Shown piece after piece: positions 28,936 to 39,979 of a stretch of 64,000 bases of DNA (positions are counted from its first letter, which is position 1; each line of letters begins with the position of its first letter). Source of the stretch: Lucinisca nassula (Eukaryota; Mollusca; Bivalvia; Lucinida; Lucinidae). Below the pieces are notes generated by a model, which was given only the letters and a program-made list of their open reading frames with translations, searched no databases and had not been told where the DNA came from. The stretch is taken from the NCBI GenBank assembly GCA_963580285.1, contig OY757010.1, positions 210,522,138 through 210,586,137 of the forward strand, in the 5' to 3' direction. The translations under genes were made by a program, and so were the position numbers.

Positions 28936-31815
28936 CTACATTTAACGCACATTAATTTATCTCTGTGTTCATACAATGTTAGAGGTCTGGGCAATAAAAC
29001 TAAACGTGAGCAAATTTTTGCATGGCTTAAAACTAACAATTACTCGATATGCTTCCTACAAGAAACTCATTCAGGGGATGGAACTCATAAATTATGGAAA
29101 CAAGAATGGGGTAATGATGCGTTCTTTTGCGGCCATAACAACAACAAAGAAGGAATAGGAATATTGTTAAACCCGAATTTCTCATATACTATCAATAACC
29201 ATCTTGAAATTATTGATGGTCGGCTGCAAGCTTTAGACATTCAAATTAACAATAAGGAAATCATGTTAATAAACATCTACGGACCAAACGATGACGATAC
29301 GACAGTTTTCAAAAAGTTAGAGGAATATATCATCGATAACCAGGAAAAAACAATCATAGTAGGGGGAGATTTTAATACGGTATTAAACGAAAAACTAGAT
29401 AAAAGAAACGGTAGGGTAAATACACACAAACTATGCAGAAACCAGATTAAACATATTATTGATACATTTAATTTGATAGACATTTGGCGCGATACACATC
29501 CTAACTTAAGACAATATACATGGCACTCATCGCATAAGCCACCTATATTCTGTCGGCTCGACTATTTTCTGATATCAGAAAATCTCAAAAACCATACAGT
29601 ATCAAGTAAACATACCACTAGTTATAAATCGGACCACAGTCTTGTTTCGCTTTGCATCGATATAAACGATATAAGTAGGGGCCCGGGATATTTTAAAATA
29701 AATAATAGCTTACTACTAGATGATGAGTATAAAGGCATAATCAATAAAAGTATAGATGAAATTGTCTCTATAAACGTAGACGCAAACCCAAATACGCTTT
29801 GGGAATTAATCAAAGGTACAGTAAGAAATCAAACGATACAATACGCCACAAAAAAGAAAAAAGACAAAAACAAACGTGAGGACACACTAAAGAAAGACAT
29901 TGAAAAACTAAAAGAAACCATTTCGGATCAAATAAATGCAGGAAGGCTAGAAACTATAAAAACTGAATTACAAAGCAAAACTGAAGAACTAGAAAAACTA
30001 ACTGACATAAAATTAAATGGTCTAATATTAAGGTCAAAGGCCAATATCATAGAACACAATGAGAAAAATAGTAGATACTTTGCTAGTCTAGAAAAAAAGA
30101 GATCAGAAAGTAAATTGATCTCAAGATTACAAATAAACAATAATATTACAATAGACCAGAAACAAATTTTAACAGAAACTGAGAAATTTTATAAAGCCTT
30201 ATATGCTAAAAAAGAAATTAAAAATTCAAGATATAATTTTTTTGATGATTCGCTAAATAAATTAAGCCAAATGGATCAAGAAAAATGTGAAGGTCGAATT
30301 ACAGAATCAGAATGTGCTAAGGCCCTGAAAGATATGAAAAATAAAAAGAGTCCTGGTTCCGACGGTATCACCGTCGAATTTTATAAAATATTTTGGAATA
30401 AAATTAAACAATTTTATGTTAATTCAATTAATTATTCGTTTGAAATAGGTAACTTAACAGACCTTCAAAAACAAAGTATAATTACACTTATTCCAAAACA
30501 GAACAAAGACATAACTCTACTAGAAAACTGGAGACCTATTAGTTTACTCAATGTTGATTATAAAATCGCTACAAAGGTGATTGCAAACCGTATAAAACAA
30601 GTTATCACAAAAATAATAGACAATACACAAACGGGATTTATAAAGGGTAGATATATCGGAGAAAACATAAGGTTATTGTTTGAGATAATAGAAAATTGTG
30701 AAGAGGAAAACAAACCGGGATTGATATTCTTTTCGGACTTCGAAAAAGCATTTGATAGCTTAGATCATGTCTATATGATGGATTGTTTAAAACACTTTAA
30801 TTTTGGTGAAAGCTTTCTGCGTTGGGTTTACTTATTTTATAAAGATGCCAAAAGTTGCGTAACAAATAATGGTACCCTATCAAATTTTTTCCCGATTGAG
30901 CGCGGAGTCCGTCAAGGGTGTCCTCTGTCCCCATACCTGTTTATTATCTGTATCGAACTGCTATCCTACAAAATTTCAACATCAGAAAATATAAAAGGTA
31001 TATCTTTGGCAAAAGAAACCTTTAAGAAATCTTTATTTGCAGACGATGCATCGTTTATAATGGATGGCTCATTACGGTCCTTTGAAGAATTAATAGATGT
31101 ACTAGACAATTTTAGCTATGTATCGGGTTTAAAACTCAATACAAGGAAATGTCAAATTTTAAGAATAGGCTCAATGGTTCACAGTGATGTCACCTACTTG
31201 AAGCGTCGAAAATTTCAATGGAGCTCTGAGGAAGCTTCATCACTCGGAATGACATTTACTACTAACAGAAATAATATATACAAAGCAAATTTAGAACCAA
31301 AAATTAATAACTTTGAAACATGTTTGAAACAATGGCAACATAGGAAATTAACTCTAATGGGAAAAGTCACAGTAATAAAAAATTTTGCACTTCCAAAACT
31401 AGTCTATGCTCTGTCTACACTGCTAAATCCGCCTGCAGAAACTTTAAAAAGAATTGAAAACAAAATGTACAACTTTCTTTGGGACGGCAAACCAGAAAAA
31501 ATTAGGAGAGATATAATAACAAGGGAATACGAAAATGGTGGTCTGAAAATGATCGATATTCAAACTTTTGTAAAATCACTTAAAGTTAGTTGGATAAAAA
31601 GAATATTGGACTCTGAAAATAAAGGAATTCTTAATCAAATATATTTAAGTAAACTGAGACCCTTTGGTGGGAATCTATTATTTGAATGTAACATTTTAGA
31701 AAATGATATTAACTATTTAGCTCAAAATAATGATTTTCTGAAAGATATTTTAAGAGCATGGGTGCGCCTCATCAAAAGCTACTTTAAGTTTCAGAAACGA
31801 AATTCTATGGAATAA
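28936..31815 (+). CDS. L1/Tx1-like ORF2: APE endonuclease and reverse transcriptase
   Basis: The frame is open from the codon after the TAG at 28933, without an ATG before the endonuclease begins: SYNVRGLGNK (about 28966), FLQETHSGDG, VGGDFNTVL and KSDHSLVSL are the APE motifs. RT motifs follow: KSPGSDGITVEF, NWRPISLLNVDYK, FSDFEKAFDS, RGVRQGCPLSP and FADDASFIMDG (about 31035). The frame leaves the protein near 31780, where a one-base shift is needed to reach the C-terminal part. The ATG-poor start suggests fusion or reinitiation after a lost ORF1. Confidence 0.88.
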   Translation, partial: LHLTHINLSLCSYNVRGLGNKTKREQIFAWLKTNNYSICFLQETHSGDGTHKLWKQEWGNDAFFCGHNNNKEGIGILLNPNFSYTINNHLEIIDGRLQALDIQINNKEIMLINIYGPNDDDTTVFKKLEEYIIDNQEKTIIVGGDFNTVLNEKLDKRNGRVNTHKLCRNQIKHIIDTFNLIDIWRDTHPNLRQYTWHSSHKPPIFCRLDYFLISENLKNHTVSSKHTTSYKSDHSLVSLCIDINDISRGPGYFKINNSLLLDDEYKGIINKSIDEIVSINVDANPNTLWELIKGTVRNQTIQYATKKKKDKNKREDTLKKDIEKLKETISDQINAGRLETIKTELQSKTEELEKLTDIKLNGLILRSKANIIEHNEKNSRYFASLEKKRSESKLISRLQINNNITIDQKQILTETEKFYKALYAKKEIKNSRYNFFDDSLNKLSQMDQEKCEGRITESECAKALKDMKNKKSPGSDGITVEFYKIFWNKIKQFYVNSINYSFEIGNLTDLQKQSIITLIPKQNKDITLLENWRPISLLNVDYKIATKVIANRIKQVITKIIDNTQTGFIKGRYIGENIRLLFEIIENCEEENKPGLIFFSDFEKAFDSLDHVYMMDCLKHFNFGESFLRWVYLFYKDAKSCVTNNGTLSNFFPIERGVRQGCPLSPYLFIICIELLSYKISTSENIKGISLAKETFKKSLFADDASFIMDGSLRSFEELIDVLDNFSYVSGLKLNTRKCQILRIGSMVHSDVTYLKRRKFQWSSEEASSLGMTFTTNRNNIYKANLEPKINNFETCLKQWQHRKLTLMGKVTVIKNFALPKLVYALSTLLNPPAETLKRIENKMYNFLWDGKPEKIRRDIITREYENGGLKMIDIQTFVKSLKVSWIKRILDSENKGILNQIYLSKLRPFGGNLLFECNILENDINYLAQNNDFLKDILRAWVRLIKSYFKFQKRNSME

Positions 31816-32701
31816 TAGCTATATACGGTCTGGCGAAAACACAATTATGTATATAAATTGGTACAATAACGGTATTAAGTATTTAAAAGACATATTCAAT
31901 GATGAAGCGAAAATTTTTCATTCGTTTGATAGACTAAAACAGATCTATAATCTTCCACAAAGTGATTATCTTAAATATTTAACAATTCTGCATAGCATTC
32001 CGACTAGATGGAAAACGAATATCAAAACTGAGAATATCGATACACCAATGCAACCAACTATGATTAGTCGTGTAATAACATCTAAACAAACTAATAAGTT
32101 TGTTTATAACATTCTTAGAAAACCGTTTTTAAATACAGAAAAACGTTCCGAACGGAAGTGGGTAGAACAATTCGGGGAAGATAATCTTATATGGGGAAAA
32201 ATTTACACGGTCTCGCTTTATACAACTAAGGATATCAAGTTACAAAACTTCCAATACAAACATTTGCTGCGAATAATACCCACCAATAAGTTTCTGTTTA
32301 AATGCAATATTGAAGAATCATCTCTCTGTGACTTTTGCTCAATGAATATCCAAACACTAAATCATTTGTTTTGGGAATGCACGCAAGTACAACACTTTTG
32401 GACAGAAGTATCGACATTTCTAAATAGCTTTAACGTACATATCACATTCACTTTACAAAGTATAACATTTGGAATTTTTTCTCTAGTATCAAAACCAGAA
32501 ACACAGATAATAAATTTTATAATATTGCTTGGAAAATACTTCATATTCAAAAACAAATGCCGAAAGAAACCTATAATTTTCGTACAATTCAAATCATTTT
32601 TGAAACAAAGGCTTATGATAGAAAAAGAAATTCATTTTATAGGAGACAAAATTGCCCAATTTGAAAACAAATGGAGAAAGTTGGAGACTTTTATTACATA
32701 G
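31816..32701 (+). pseudogene. L1/Tx1-like ORF2 C-terminal domain, frameshifted
   Basis: It continues the previous protein in another frame: ILWNNSYIRSGENT (about 31801) and MYINWYNNGIKYL, then a Cys/His cluster CDFCSMNIQTLNHLFWEC near 32326-32380, as in the C-terminal zinc-knuckle region of LINE ORF2 proteins. Only one indel separates the parts, so the element is young. Confidence 0.8.
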
Positions 32702-32962
32702 ACTCTTATTATGGAATACAACCTGAAGACAGCAAGCATAATATTATCTTTCTTTATCTATATATTGTTTTATTTAATACATATGTTAGTCATTATCAAC
32801 TATCTTTACTTATGGACTCTTTTATATGTCTATTTATTTATTTCTTTATTTATTATACTTTTTTTTCCCTCTTCCGTTTTTTTTTTTTTTTTTTCAGACA
32901 CCTATCTCGTATCAAGACTTTTCATGAGTTTTTTTTTTTTTTCTGTTTTTATCTTATATATA

Positions 32963-33003
<41 letters not shown>

Positions 33004-33181
33004 TTCACCTAAAAACTTCAAAAAGTATTTCTGAATGTTAAAAAAATCTTACGGTAGAAAATAAGGAAAGTATTTAAAATAGATATGTATTACCTTTGTT
33101 TTGACATGTGATTCTACCTTCACTTGCTCATATATTTGTATGTATGATGTTATTTCAGAAATAAATCCTAAATAACAAAAA

Positions 33182-33192
33182 AATTCCCTAAA
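33182..33192. repeat. Target-site duplication, right copy (AATTCCCTAAA)
   Basis: It pairs with 28185-28195. Immediately to its right the RT frame of the older LINE resumes. Confidence 0.9.
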
Positions 33193-34690
33193 CCTAGACA
33201 TCAATAAATGAAAAATAGTAGCTCTTCTACCCACAGTTTTATCCCCCTCTATCCATTCATCAAACTCTTCCCTGAGAGGATCATCTTCATACTTGGCACT
33301 GATTCTGATGACTTCTTGTGCTTGTCTTATCTTCAGCTGTAGGTTTATAGGCATGGTGTTTGTCAAGACTTCCAAAGCTTCTGTGCTGGTACTGTTCAAA
33401 CAACCTGATGCCTTTAGCATCGCTGACCTCTGAACCTTTCCAAACTCCTTACTGCTTTCTTCAAGGGACTCGACTGTCACAGCTGCTCCATACTCCATCA
33501 CCGGAAGAACCAAGGATTTGTAGAGTCTCATATACACTGTTTGGCTGCATCCTCTATGTCCTTGAACGAAATTATCAAGACATTTCAAGGCACTGAAACC
33601 AGCCTTTGTTTTCTGTTGAATATGTTCGTGAAAGTTTAATTTATCGTCTACTGTGACACCCAGAATTTTCTTTGAATTGGTTGTTTTTAAAACACTCTCG
33701 CCTAACTTCACCTCTGCCTTCACTCCTGAATCTCTGCCGTTATGTTTAAATACCATTATCTCCGTCTTATCCGGTGCAATCAACATATTCCATCTCCTAC
33801 ACCAATCTACCACAGATGCCAGTTTATCATTCAACGCAGCACAACTTTCCGCCACTGATGTATTACTTTCCCAAACACAGCTATCATCTGCAAATTCTGC
33901 ATGATTACCTACCACTTCCTTCATTGAATCACTTGTATACAGATTACAAAGCACTGGACTGATAACTGATCCTTGCGGTATGCCTACTGCAGACTGGAAT
34001 GTAGGAGATGTAAAATTGTTCACTTTCAGGAAGTACTTCCGGTCTATAAGGAAGTTTTTAAGGTATAGCCATAATCTGCCACTAATCCCACTTTCAAATG
34101 CCTTTTTCAATAAACCTGCTCTCCATATTCTTTCATAACAAGACTCATAATCCATCACTGCGAGCACTGTACTTTCCTTCCTATTCCTTGCTTCTGAAAC
34201 TGAATTACACAGCCTTAAAAGAGACTGAACACATGACTTTTTGCTTCCTATATGCGTACTGAGTTCTTGCTATACCACCTTCAATTTCCAACTTCCAAAT
34301 CAGTCTTTTGCTGATAACTCTTTCCATAATCTTACCTATCACACTTTCTAAAGTAATTGGCCTATACGATCTAACACTGTTATAGTTTGTCTTTCCGGGT
34401 TTGGGAAGCATTACCTTTGGGTCTAACTTGAAATCATCAGGCAGTACACCGTTGCACCAGCATTTCTGTATTAAATAGTGTAAACCTTTCACAATGGCTT
34501 CACCACCCCTTTTCAATAAAATATTAAACACTTTTTCTTCAGGGCTAGGTGCACTATTATTTTGCAGTTGAGAAATTGCTGCTTCCACTTCTTCAATGTG
34601 AATATCACTATTTTCATGACCACATGTTTCTGAGAAATTTTCCTCTTGAATCACCGTTTCCTCTAACCTTAATCTATCTAGACCTACCAA
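33193..34690 (-). pseudogene. Reverse transcriptase of the RNase H LINE
   Basis: 34690-34205 holds the RT N-terminal motifs (SRSYRPITLESVIGK region and ISKRLIWKLE). 34167-33193 holds the palm: AVMDYESCYERIW in place of the usual first-Asp motif, VGIPQGSVISPVL and AEFADDSCVW. A one-base shift in an A5 run near 34233 joins the two frames. Distal text (VQRSAMLKASGCLNSTSTEAL) is typical of I-type thumb regions. The frame then runs into the younger insertion. Confidence 0.83.
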
Positions 34691-34727
34691 TATTTCACAA
34701 CTGTTGTGTTTTGTTTACATTGCCGAA

Positions 34728-35379
34728 AATTGAAGGGGTTAGTGCAAGAAGGTACCTAAGTCACATTTTCATTATTTTGAGAAAAACGCGAAAAACAAAG
34801 TATTTTGCGAAAATTTCATATTTTGTGTTTCTTATTTTAAATAAATAGTTCTGTTGATATATTCTATGATATGAAATGGTGTAAAGATCGCATAAATAGT
34901 CCGAAGTATATTGCATTTATTCATTAATTTCAATAATGTGTTTATGCAAGAAGGGGCCTAAGTCCATGGTTGTTTATGCAAGAAGGGGCCTAAGTCCATT
35001 GTTTAAAGGACATAGTTTTCTCTATTTAGAGCAGAAACCTATTACATTTTATTGAATATGTATATTTTATCTTTTGTAGACTCTTTATAAGTTTCTTAAA
35101 ACAAAGAGCTGAAACAAATGAACAACACATACACCGATAACTCGAAGTTGTTTGTGGTAAAAATGGACCTAGGCCCGTTCTTGCACCAAAGATACGACCT
35201 TGGACTTAGGACCCTTCCAAAGATTCAATGGAACTGTCATTTTTAATGCCAATAAAGAAATAAAGCATATCAAACTATATATCATATTTTAGGTCTTGGT
35301 ATGATATATCTGAAAATAACAAATCTCAGATTTTTCCAAAAATGGACTTAGGTACCTTCTTGCACTAACCCCTTCAATT
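34728..35379. mobile_element. 652-bp MITE with perfect 35-bp terminal inverted repeats
   Basis: 34728-34762 and 35345-35379 are exact reverse complements, beginning AATTGAAGGGGTTAGTGCAA. The motif GCAAGAAGGGGCCTAAGTCC occurs twice inside (34946 and 34980), with variants near 34750 and 35170, all resembling part of the terminus. No coding frame. No clear target duplication is visible unless the terminal AATT is part of it. Confidence 0.85.
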
Positions 35380-35394
35380 GGTCTGTTGGCTATT

Positions 35395-35865
35395 TGCCTA
35401 ATTGTCGTGCAAATCTGGGCGAATACTAATGTCCGGGAATTGTCCGGAAAATGACCGGCAATTGTCCGGGAAAAGTGGGGAAGTGGTGCGTTATCCCTAA
35501 TGTCTCCAATTCGGGTGGTCAAAAATTAATGAAATTAATATCAAATAAAATTTTAAGCTCCAATATAAAAGATTATTAAAAATTTTTTTTCATTTTTTAC
35601 ATTTTAAGGGTCCATTTCTAGAGTTAATTTGTCCTGGAAATTCCTGGATTGTGACCTGGATGTTGTGGTATAGGTGCCTAAACCCCAATATCTCGACTTC
35701 GTGTGGTCAGAAATTAATAAAAATAGTATCAAATACAAGTTTTAGCTCCATTCTAAAACATTATTAAAAATTATTTTTCATTTTTAATATTTTAGGGGTC
35801 CGTGTTTTTATGTTGATTTGTCCGAAAAATTCCCGGATTGTGTCCTGGATGTTGTGGGTAGTCAG
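35395..35865 (-). repeat. GACCCGAAGT satellite block, inverted
   Basis: About 2.5 units of the family at 7427-7920 in reverse orientation (GGGAATTGTCCGGAAAATG, GGATGTTGTGGTATAGGTGC, CTCGACTTCGTGTGGTCAG). It is cut by the PHD-LINE: the left flank ends GGATGTTGTGGGTAG and satellite resumes at about 38215 with CCACTTCGGGTCGTCAG. Confidence 0.8.
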
Positions 35866-35936
35866 AATCAGAATCAGAATTGTTACTGGTGACACGTCAA
35901 ATGACATTCATACACCCGGACATGTGATGTGGGAAG

Positions 35937-37494
35937 TTAGTCCCTAGCTCTAACCAAAGAGGTAACTTTAGCTACACAATCATCAGCACCTTCAGCTGTC
36001 GAAATTATCGAATCGGGAAGGGCATTCCAATCTCTAATGGTTCTGGGGAAGAACGACTCTTTATAAATGTCAGTTCTTGCGCTAAGGGTCTGAAACGCCA
36101 ACGAATGGTGATTTCTACAGTGTCGAGCTGGGGGAACAAGGTCATCTGTTGGAATGCTGGCAGCACCCTTTAGACATTTGTATGAAAGGATTAGCCTACT
36201 GTCTTTTCTCCTTTTCTTGAGAGACTCCCATTTTAATTTTCCAAGTATTCCAGTCATGCTCCCAGTTTCAAAACAGTAATTGCCTGTTACAAATCTAGCA
36301 GCTCTATTCTGAACTTTCTCAATTTCATCGTTAAGGACCACTTCACTGGGGTCCCAGATACAACTACCATATTCCAAGATTGGGCGAACAAGACCTTTAT
36401 ATGCTGCCTCTTTTACACCCTGGGGGCACTGATGAAGATTTCGCCTCAGGAAACCAAGCATTCTATTTGCCTTAGTACACATGTTGCTAATATGAGTATT
36501 CCATCTCAAGTTGTGCTAGATTGTCACTCCAAGGTATTTAATGGAGTCCACATTCTCGAGGACCATTCCCTCTAAGGTGTAAGAAGCCTCAACTTTATTA
36601 GATCTCTTCCTAGTTATCTGCATAATATTGCATTTAACTGGCTGAAATCTCATGCCCCATTTACGTGCCCAACATCCTAATCTACCTATGTCAGCTTGAA
36701 GTTTCAATGAGTCATCTGTATCTCTAATTTCCCGGTAACAAACACAGTCATCTGCGAACAGTCTTATTTCTGAGTCAATGTCAGTGGAAATATCATTGAT
36801 GTACAGGGAGAACAAAAGTGGACCAAGAACGGTCCCTTGCGGGACTCCAGACAAAACTGGAGCCCACTCCGAAGATTCACCATTAACAACAACCCGCTGT
36901 TTTCTGTAGCAAAGAAAGGAATCTATCCATTTTAGGGTCTTTCCCCAAATCCATAACCAAATAACTTAGATTTAAGTAGTTCATGAGGAGAGGTGTCAAA
37001 AGCCTTCTCGAAGTCCAGAATAAATGTGTCCACCTGTCCCCCTTTGTCCAAGATTTTTGCCCAGTCATTAATAACTGTGCTTAGCTGAGTTTCACAACTG
37101 TGCCTTTTCCTAAATGCATGTTGTCTGTCTGACAAAAGTTTATGTTCGTCCAAGTGGGCCATGATGTTCGAGCAGACTATATGTTCCAGTAATTTACACA
37201 GAACACAAGTCAGAGACACAGGGCGATAATTACGGGCAAGAGCCCTATCTCCTTTTTTGAAGAGTGGACAGATGTTTGCTAAGAGCCATTCTTTGGGGAT
37301 TTCACCCGTATCAAGAGACTGCTGAAACAAGTGTGCAAAAACTGGACCAACTCATTTGCTAGTTCCTTCAGGACTCTAGGATGAAGCTCATCAGGTCCTA
37401 AGGCCTTACTGGGGTTTAAGCCTTGAAGTAATTTGATCACTCCTGCAGCTGTCACAACAATATTATTCATGAATGGGGCCGATCTTCCAGTCAA
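35937..37494 (-). pseudogene. Broken LINE reverse transcriptase, copy B
   Basis: Successive frames 37494-37279, 37330-36932, 36854-36516 and 36509-35937 give RT N-terminus, fingers (YRPVSLTC, FEKAFD), palm (SGVPQGTVLGP, FADDC) and the C-terminal domain ending SFFPRTIRDWNALPDS. Two frameshifts and one in-frame TAG (after KYLGVTI, about 36514) are needed to join them. The C-terminal wording matches CR1-like elements. Confidence 0.87.
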
Positions 37495-38174
37495 TGGGAC
37501 CTCCGTGACAGAGGTTCAAACCTGTTTGGCTTACTCAGTTCTACATATTCATCAAAGAAGGAGTCTGAAAAGTTACCGACCTCACATTTTGGACATATCC
37601 AGTGGCAGCTTGAATTTACCAATGTGCCATATTCTGCATCTGAAATGCAGGAACAGTCAGTGTGTATCCACATTTCACATTGATCACACTGAACGGCTTT
37701 GTGGCCATTAAGGACAGCACCACTGCAAACACCACAGTCAGCTTTGCAGTCTTTGCAATACCAAGTTCCAGCTCTAGATTCAATTTCTAACAATTGACTG
37801 TTATCCAAATCAGAACATGAGGAGTGAAAGCGCTTGTTACAGTCCTCACATTCTATCCATTTCTCGGAACCTTTGCAATATTTTTGGCAGAGTCCGCAGC
37901 GAAACCTTGGGCCTGGGTTAGTTTCAATGTCTCCGACCAAGATTAGAAGTAAAGCCAAGTTTGTACCGCGCGAGGACTTGAAGTTTCGCAAGCCCTCCGA
38001 ACACCTTCTGTTCCCATTCTTCCTTGTAAATGCCAAGTACTGGGAAATTCTACTACTACTCTCCTTAATTGTAACCTTGCACTCCTGATTTCCATCATCT
38101 GGATGCATTCTATAAGTTGTTTTCCAAAGAGTGAACCCAAGAATTAAGACCATGGGAAACAGAGAGACCTTCAT
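37491..38174 (-). CDS. LINE N-terminal protein: 2A-like motif plus two PHD fingers (copy B)
   Basis: Begins MKVSLFPMVLILGF (signal-like hydrophobic leader). A second hydrophobic stretch (LALLLILV) runs directly into GDIETNPGP, the 2A-like ribosome-skipping motif. PHD finger 1 (CGLCQ, CEDC, HSSC, CKDC) and finger 2 (CGVCSG, CDQCEMW, HTDC, CPKC) follow, then SKPNRFEPLSRRSH and a stop where the endonuclease should begin. If the 2A works, the hydrophobic leader would be released separately from the PHD part. Confidence 0.8.
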   Translation of the reverse strand: MKVSLFPMVLILGFTLWKTTYRMHPDDGNQECKVTIKESSSRISQYLAFTRKNGNRRCSEGLRNFKSSRGTNLALLLILVGDIETNPGPRFRCGLCQKYCKGSEKWIECEDCNKRFHSSCSDLDNSQLLEIESRAGTWYCKDCKADCGVCSGAVLNGHKAVQCDQCEMWIHTDCSCISDAEYGTLVNSSCHWICPKCEVGNFSDSFFDEYVELSKPNRFEPLSRRSH

Positions 38175-38249
38175 TTTAATATACCGGGTAGGGATTTGAT
38201 GCTGCCTTATCACTAATATCTCCACTTCGGGTCGTCAGAAATTAATGAA

Positions 38250-39410
38250 ATTTAGTATCAAATAATTATAAATAATGCATGTCGTGTGCTCATTATAAGC
38301 GCCTCACTTAGGCGATTCTAATGAGTGCACACAACATGACTTTATTTTATAGAAGATCACAAAGATGTAATAAGTTATCTTAAATTACGGCTCAAGACCT
38401 ACTTGGCAAACAGTGTAGAACTTGGTCAAAGTTTTCACCCATATATGCCTGGCGTCCCATTGGTGGGACATTGGCAGACAGAGTAGATCCAGATCAGATA
38501 TTTAATCCATATATGCCTAGCATCTCATTTGTGGGACATTGGCAAACAGTGTAGACCCAAATGATCATACGCTGCAAAACGTGGCGTCTGATCTGGGCCG
38601 CAATATGCGGTTTCTGATCTGAGTCTACACTGTTTGCTTAAACAAAGACGGAATTTAACCGCATACATTTCTTGCTGGCGATAAATTAGGTGTACGGACT
38701 TTGAGTGATTTACGTACCATTATGATCAGACGCTGCAAACTTGGCGTCTGATCTGGGCCATACAATGTGGCATCCGATCTTGTTCTACACTGTTTGCTTA
38801 AACAACGACGAAATTGAGCCGCATCAATTTTTTTGCTGGGGATGAATTAGGTGTACACACTTTAAGCGATTTCACGGGCCATTAATTTTCTAACGAGACT
38901 AAACATGTGTTAATTTAATTGCTTTAACTCATAATAAGTTGACGTATGCTGCATACCGGGATTGAAATAGTAGAAAGTGACTTCCATAAAAGTTGTAGCC
39001 AATTGATACTCTGAACGAATGCTGTTATTTTGTTTGTTTGAATTGGGATTAAACATGTAGTTTATTATTATTTTTTCTTTATTTCTGCTAAAAAATCGAA
39101 AAGTAACCATACTGTACGTTTTACGCAGAGATCTAGAAAATGTAAATTTCGCAACCCTAAGATGAAATTCCGATAAAACAAAAATAAATCCCATATTTTT
39201 TCACATTTCTGCTCTAAACAGAGAGTATATGAACTCAACAGAACGGTGGGACGGTTTCAACGAGTACCCACAACCTATGTTTTTTGAGCAGAAAAATGGA
39301 ACAAATCTATACCCCTGTTCAACAACAACCGAATTCTACTGATTGTGGGCATTTTGCAATAGCGAACGTGGTAGGGATTTGTTTTGCTCCGGAATCATTT
39401 AACACAGGAA
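38250..39410 (-). repeat. Left inverted-repeat arm, copy B
   Basis: Counterpart of 2520-3680 and inverted partner of 43962-45660. It includes the hairpin 38279-38340, CAAACAGTGTAGA modules (38400-38800) and a hairpin at about 39190-39300. Confidence 0.75.
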
Positions 39411-39511
39411 TAATATTCTACGTGTCAAAAATGAGACAGCATTTAGTTGAATGTTTGGAAAATGAAAATAATGTCAGCGTCTCCGAAAGAAAAAGATACA
39501 TGCAGGCGTAA
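39296..39511 (+). pseudogene. Ulp1/SENP-type protease fragment (copy B)
   Basis: Identical in protein to 3566-3781: VQQQPNSTDCGHFAIANVVG followed by a MRQHLVECLE helix. It lacks the catalytic His and Asp. The region 39575-39970 after it is the CAAACAGTGTAGA / AAATGGGAC cluster, as at 3845-4240. Confidence 0.6.
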
Positions 39512-39979
39512 ACTTTATTTCTTCACTTGTAAAATCGTAAAAATTTCAGTCTGGTGCTTCTGTAAAATGCCTGAGTGTATTTATAGTGTTCCGTAAAATC
39601 ACTCAAAGTCCGTACACCTAATTCATCGCCAGCATTTTGCGGCCCAGATCAGACGCCAAGTATTGCAGCGTCTGAACATTTGGGTCAACACTGTTTGTCA
39701 ATGTCCCACAAATGGGACGCTAGGCATATATGGATTAAATATCTGATCTGGACCTACACTGTTTGCCAATGTCCCACAAATGGGACTCTAGGCATATATG
39801 GGATAAACCTTTGATCAAGATTTACACCGTTTGCCAATGTCCCACCAATGGGATGCTAGGCATATATGGGTAAAACATTTGATCAAGTTCTACACTGTTT
39901 GCCAAATAGGTCTTGAGCCGTAATTAAAGATCACTTATTATATCTTTGTGATCTTTAATACAAGAATTCCGCAGAAGGC

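Larger units (their letters stand above)
28196..33181 (+). mobile_element. L1/Tx1-like LINE inserted in the RNase H LINE
   Basis: It is bounded by the 11-bp duplication AATTCCCTAAA. It has about 740 bp of 5' sequence without a recognisable ORF1, a coding region 28936-32701 with one frameshift, and a 3' UTR with T-rich tracts and a (TA)n run (32957-32994). It ends AAATCCTAAATAACAAAAAA. The RT wording (RGVRQGCPLSPYLF, FADDASFI) is that of the L1/Tx1 group. It is probably truncated at its 5' end, since ORF1 is missing. Confidence 0.9.
27588..34727 (-). mobile_element. RT plus RNase H LINE, split by a younger LINE
   Basis: A minus-strand element seen in two parts: RT at 34690-33193 and RNase H at 28184-27588. 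Removing 28196-33192 (insert plus one target copy) restores one frame across the junction: the RT part ends SRFRE and the RNase H part continues LKRML. The 5' end stops at the MITE boundary (34728). The 3' end stops inside the (GAT)n tract, with no zinc knuckle or tail. RNase H after RT suits the I-type group of LINEs. Confidence 0.85.
35866..38215 (-). mobile_element. Internally deleted PHD-finger LINE, copy B
   Basis: The more complete copy: 2A-like motif and PHD fingers at 38174-37491, RT at 37494-35937, and a 3' end GTCAGAATCAGAATCAGAAT (plus strand), i.e. a short hexamer tail on the element's own strand. The APE domain is missing between FEPLS and the RT. It inserted into the inverted satellite, which continues on both sides. 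Confidence 0.85.

Noticed and set aside
32671..33034. Hydrophobic frames after the L1/Tx1-like ORF
   Set aside because: Phe/Tyr/Ile-rich artefacts of T-rich and (TA)n 3' UTR sequence.
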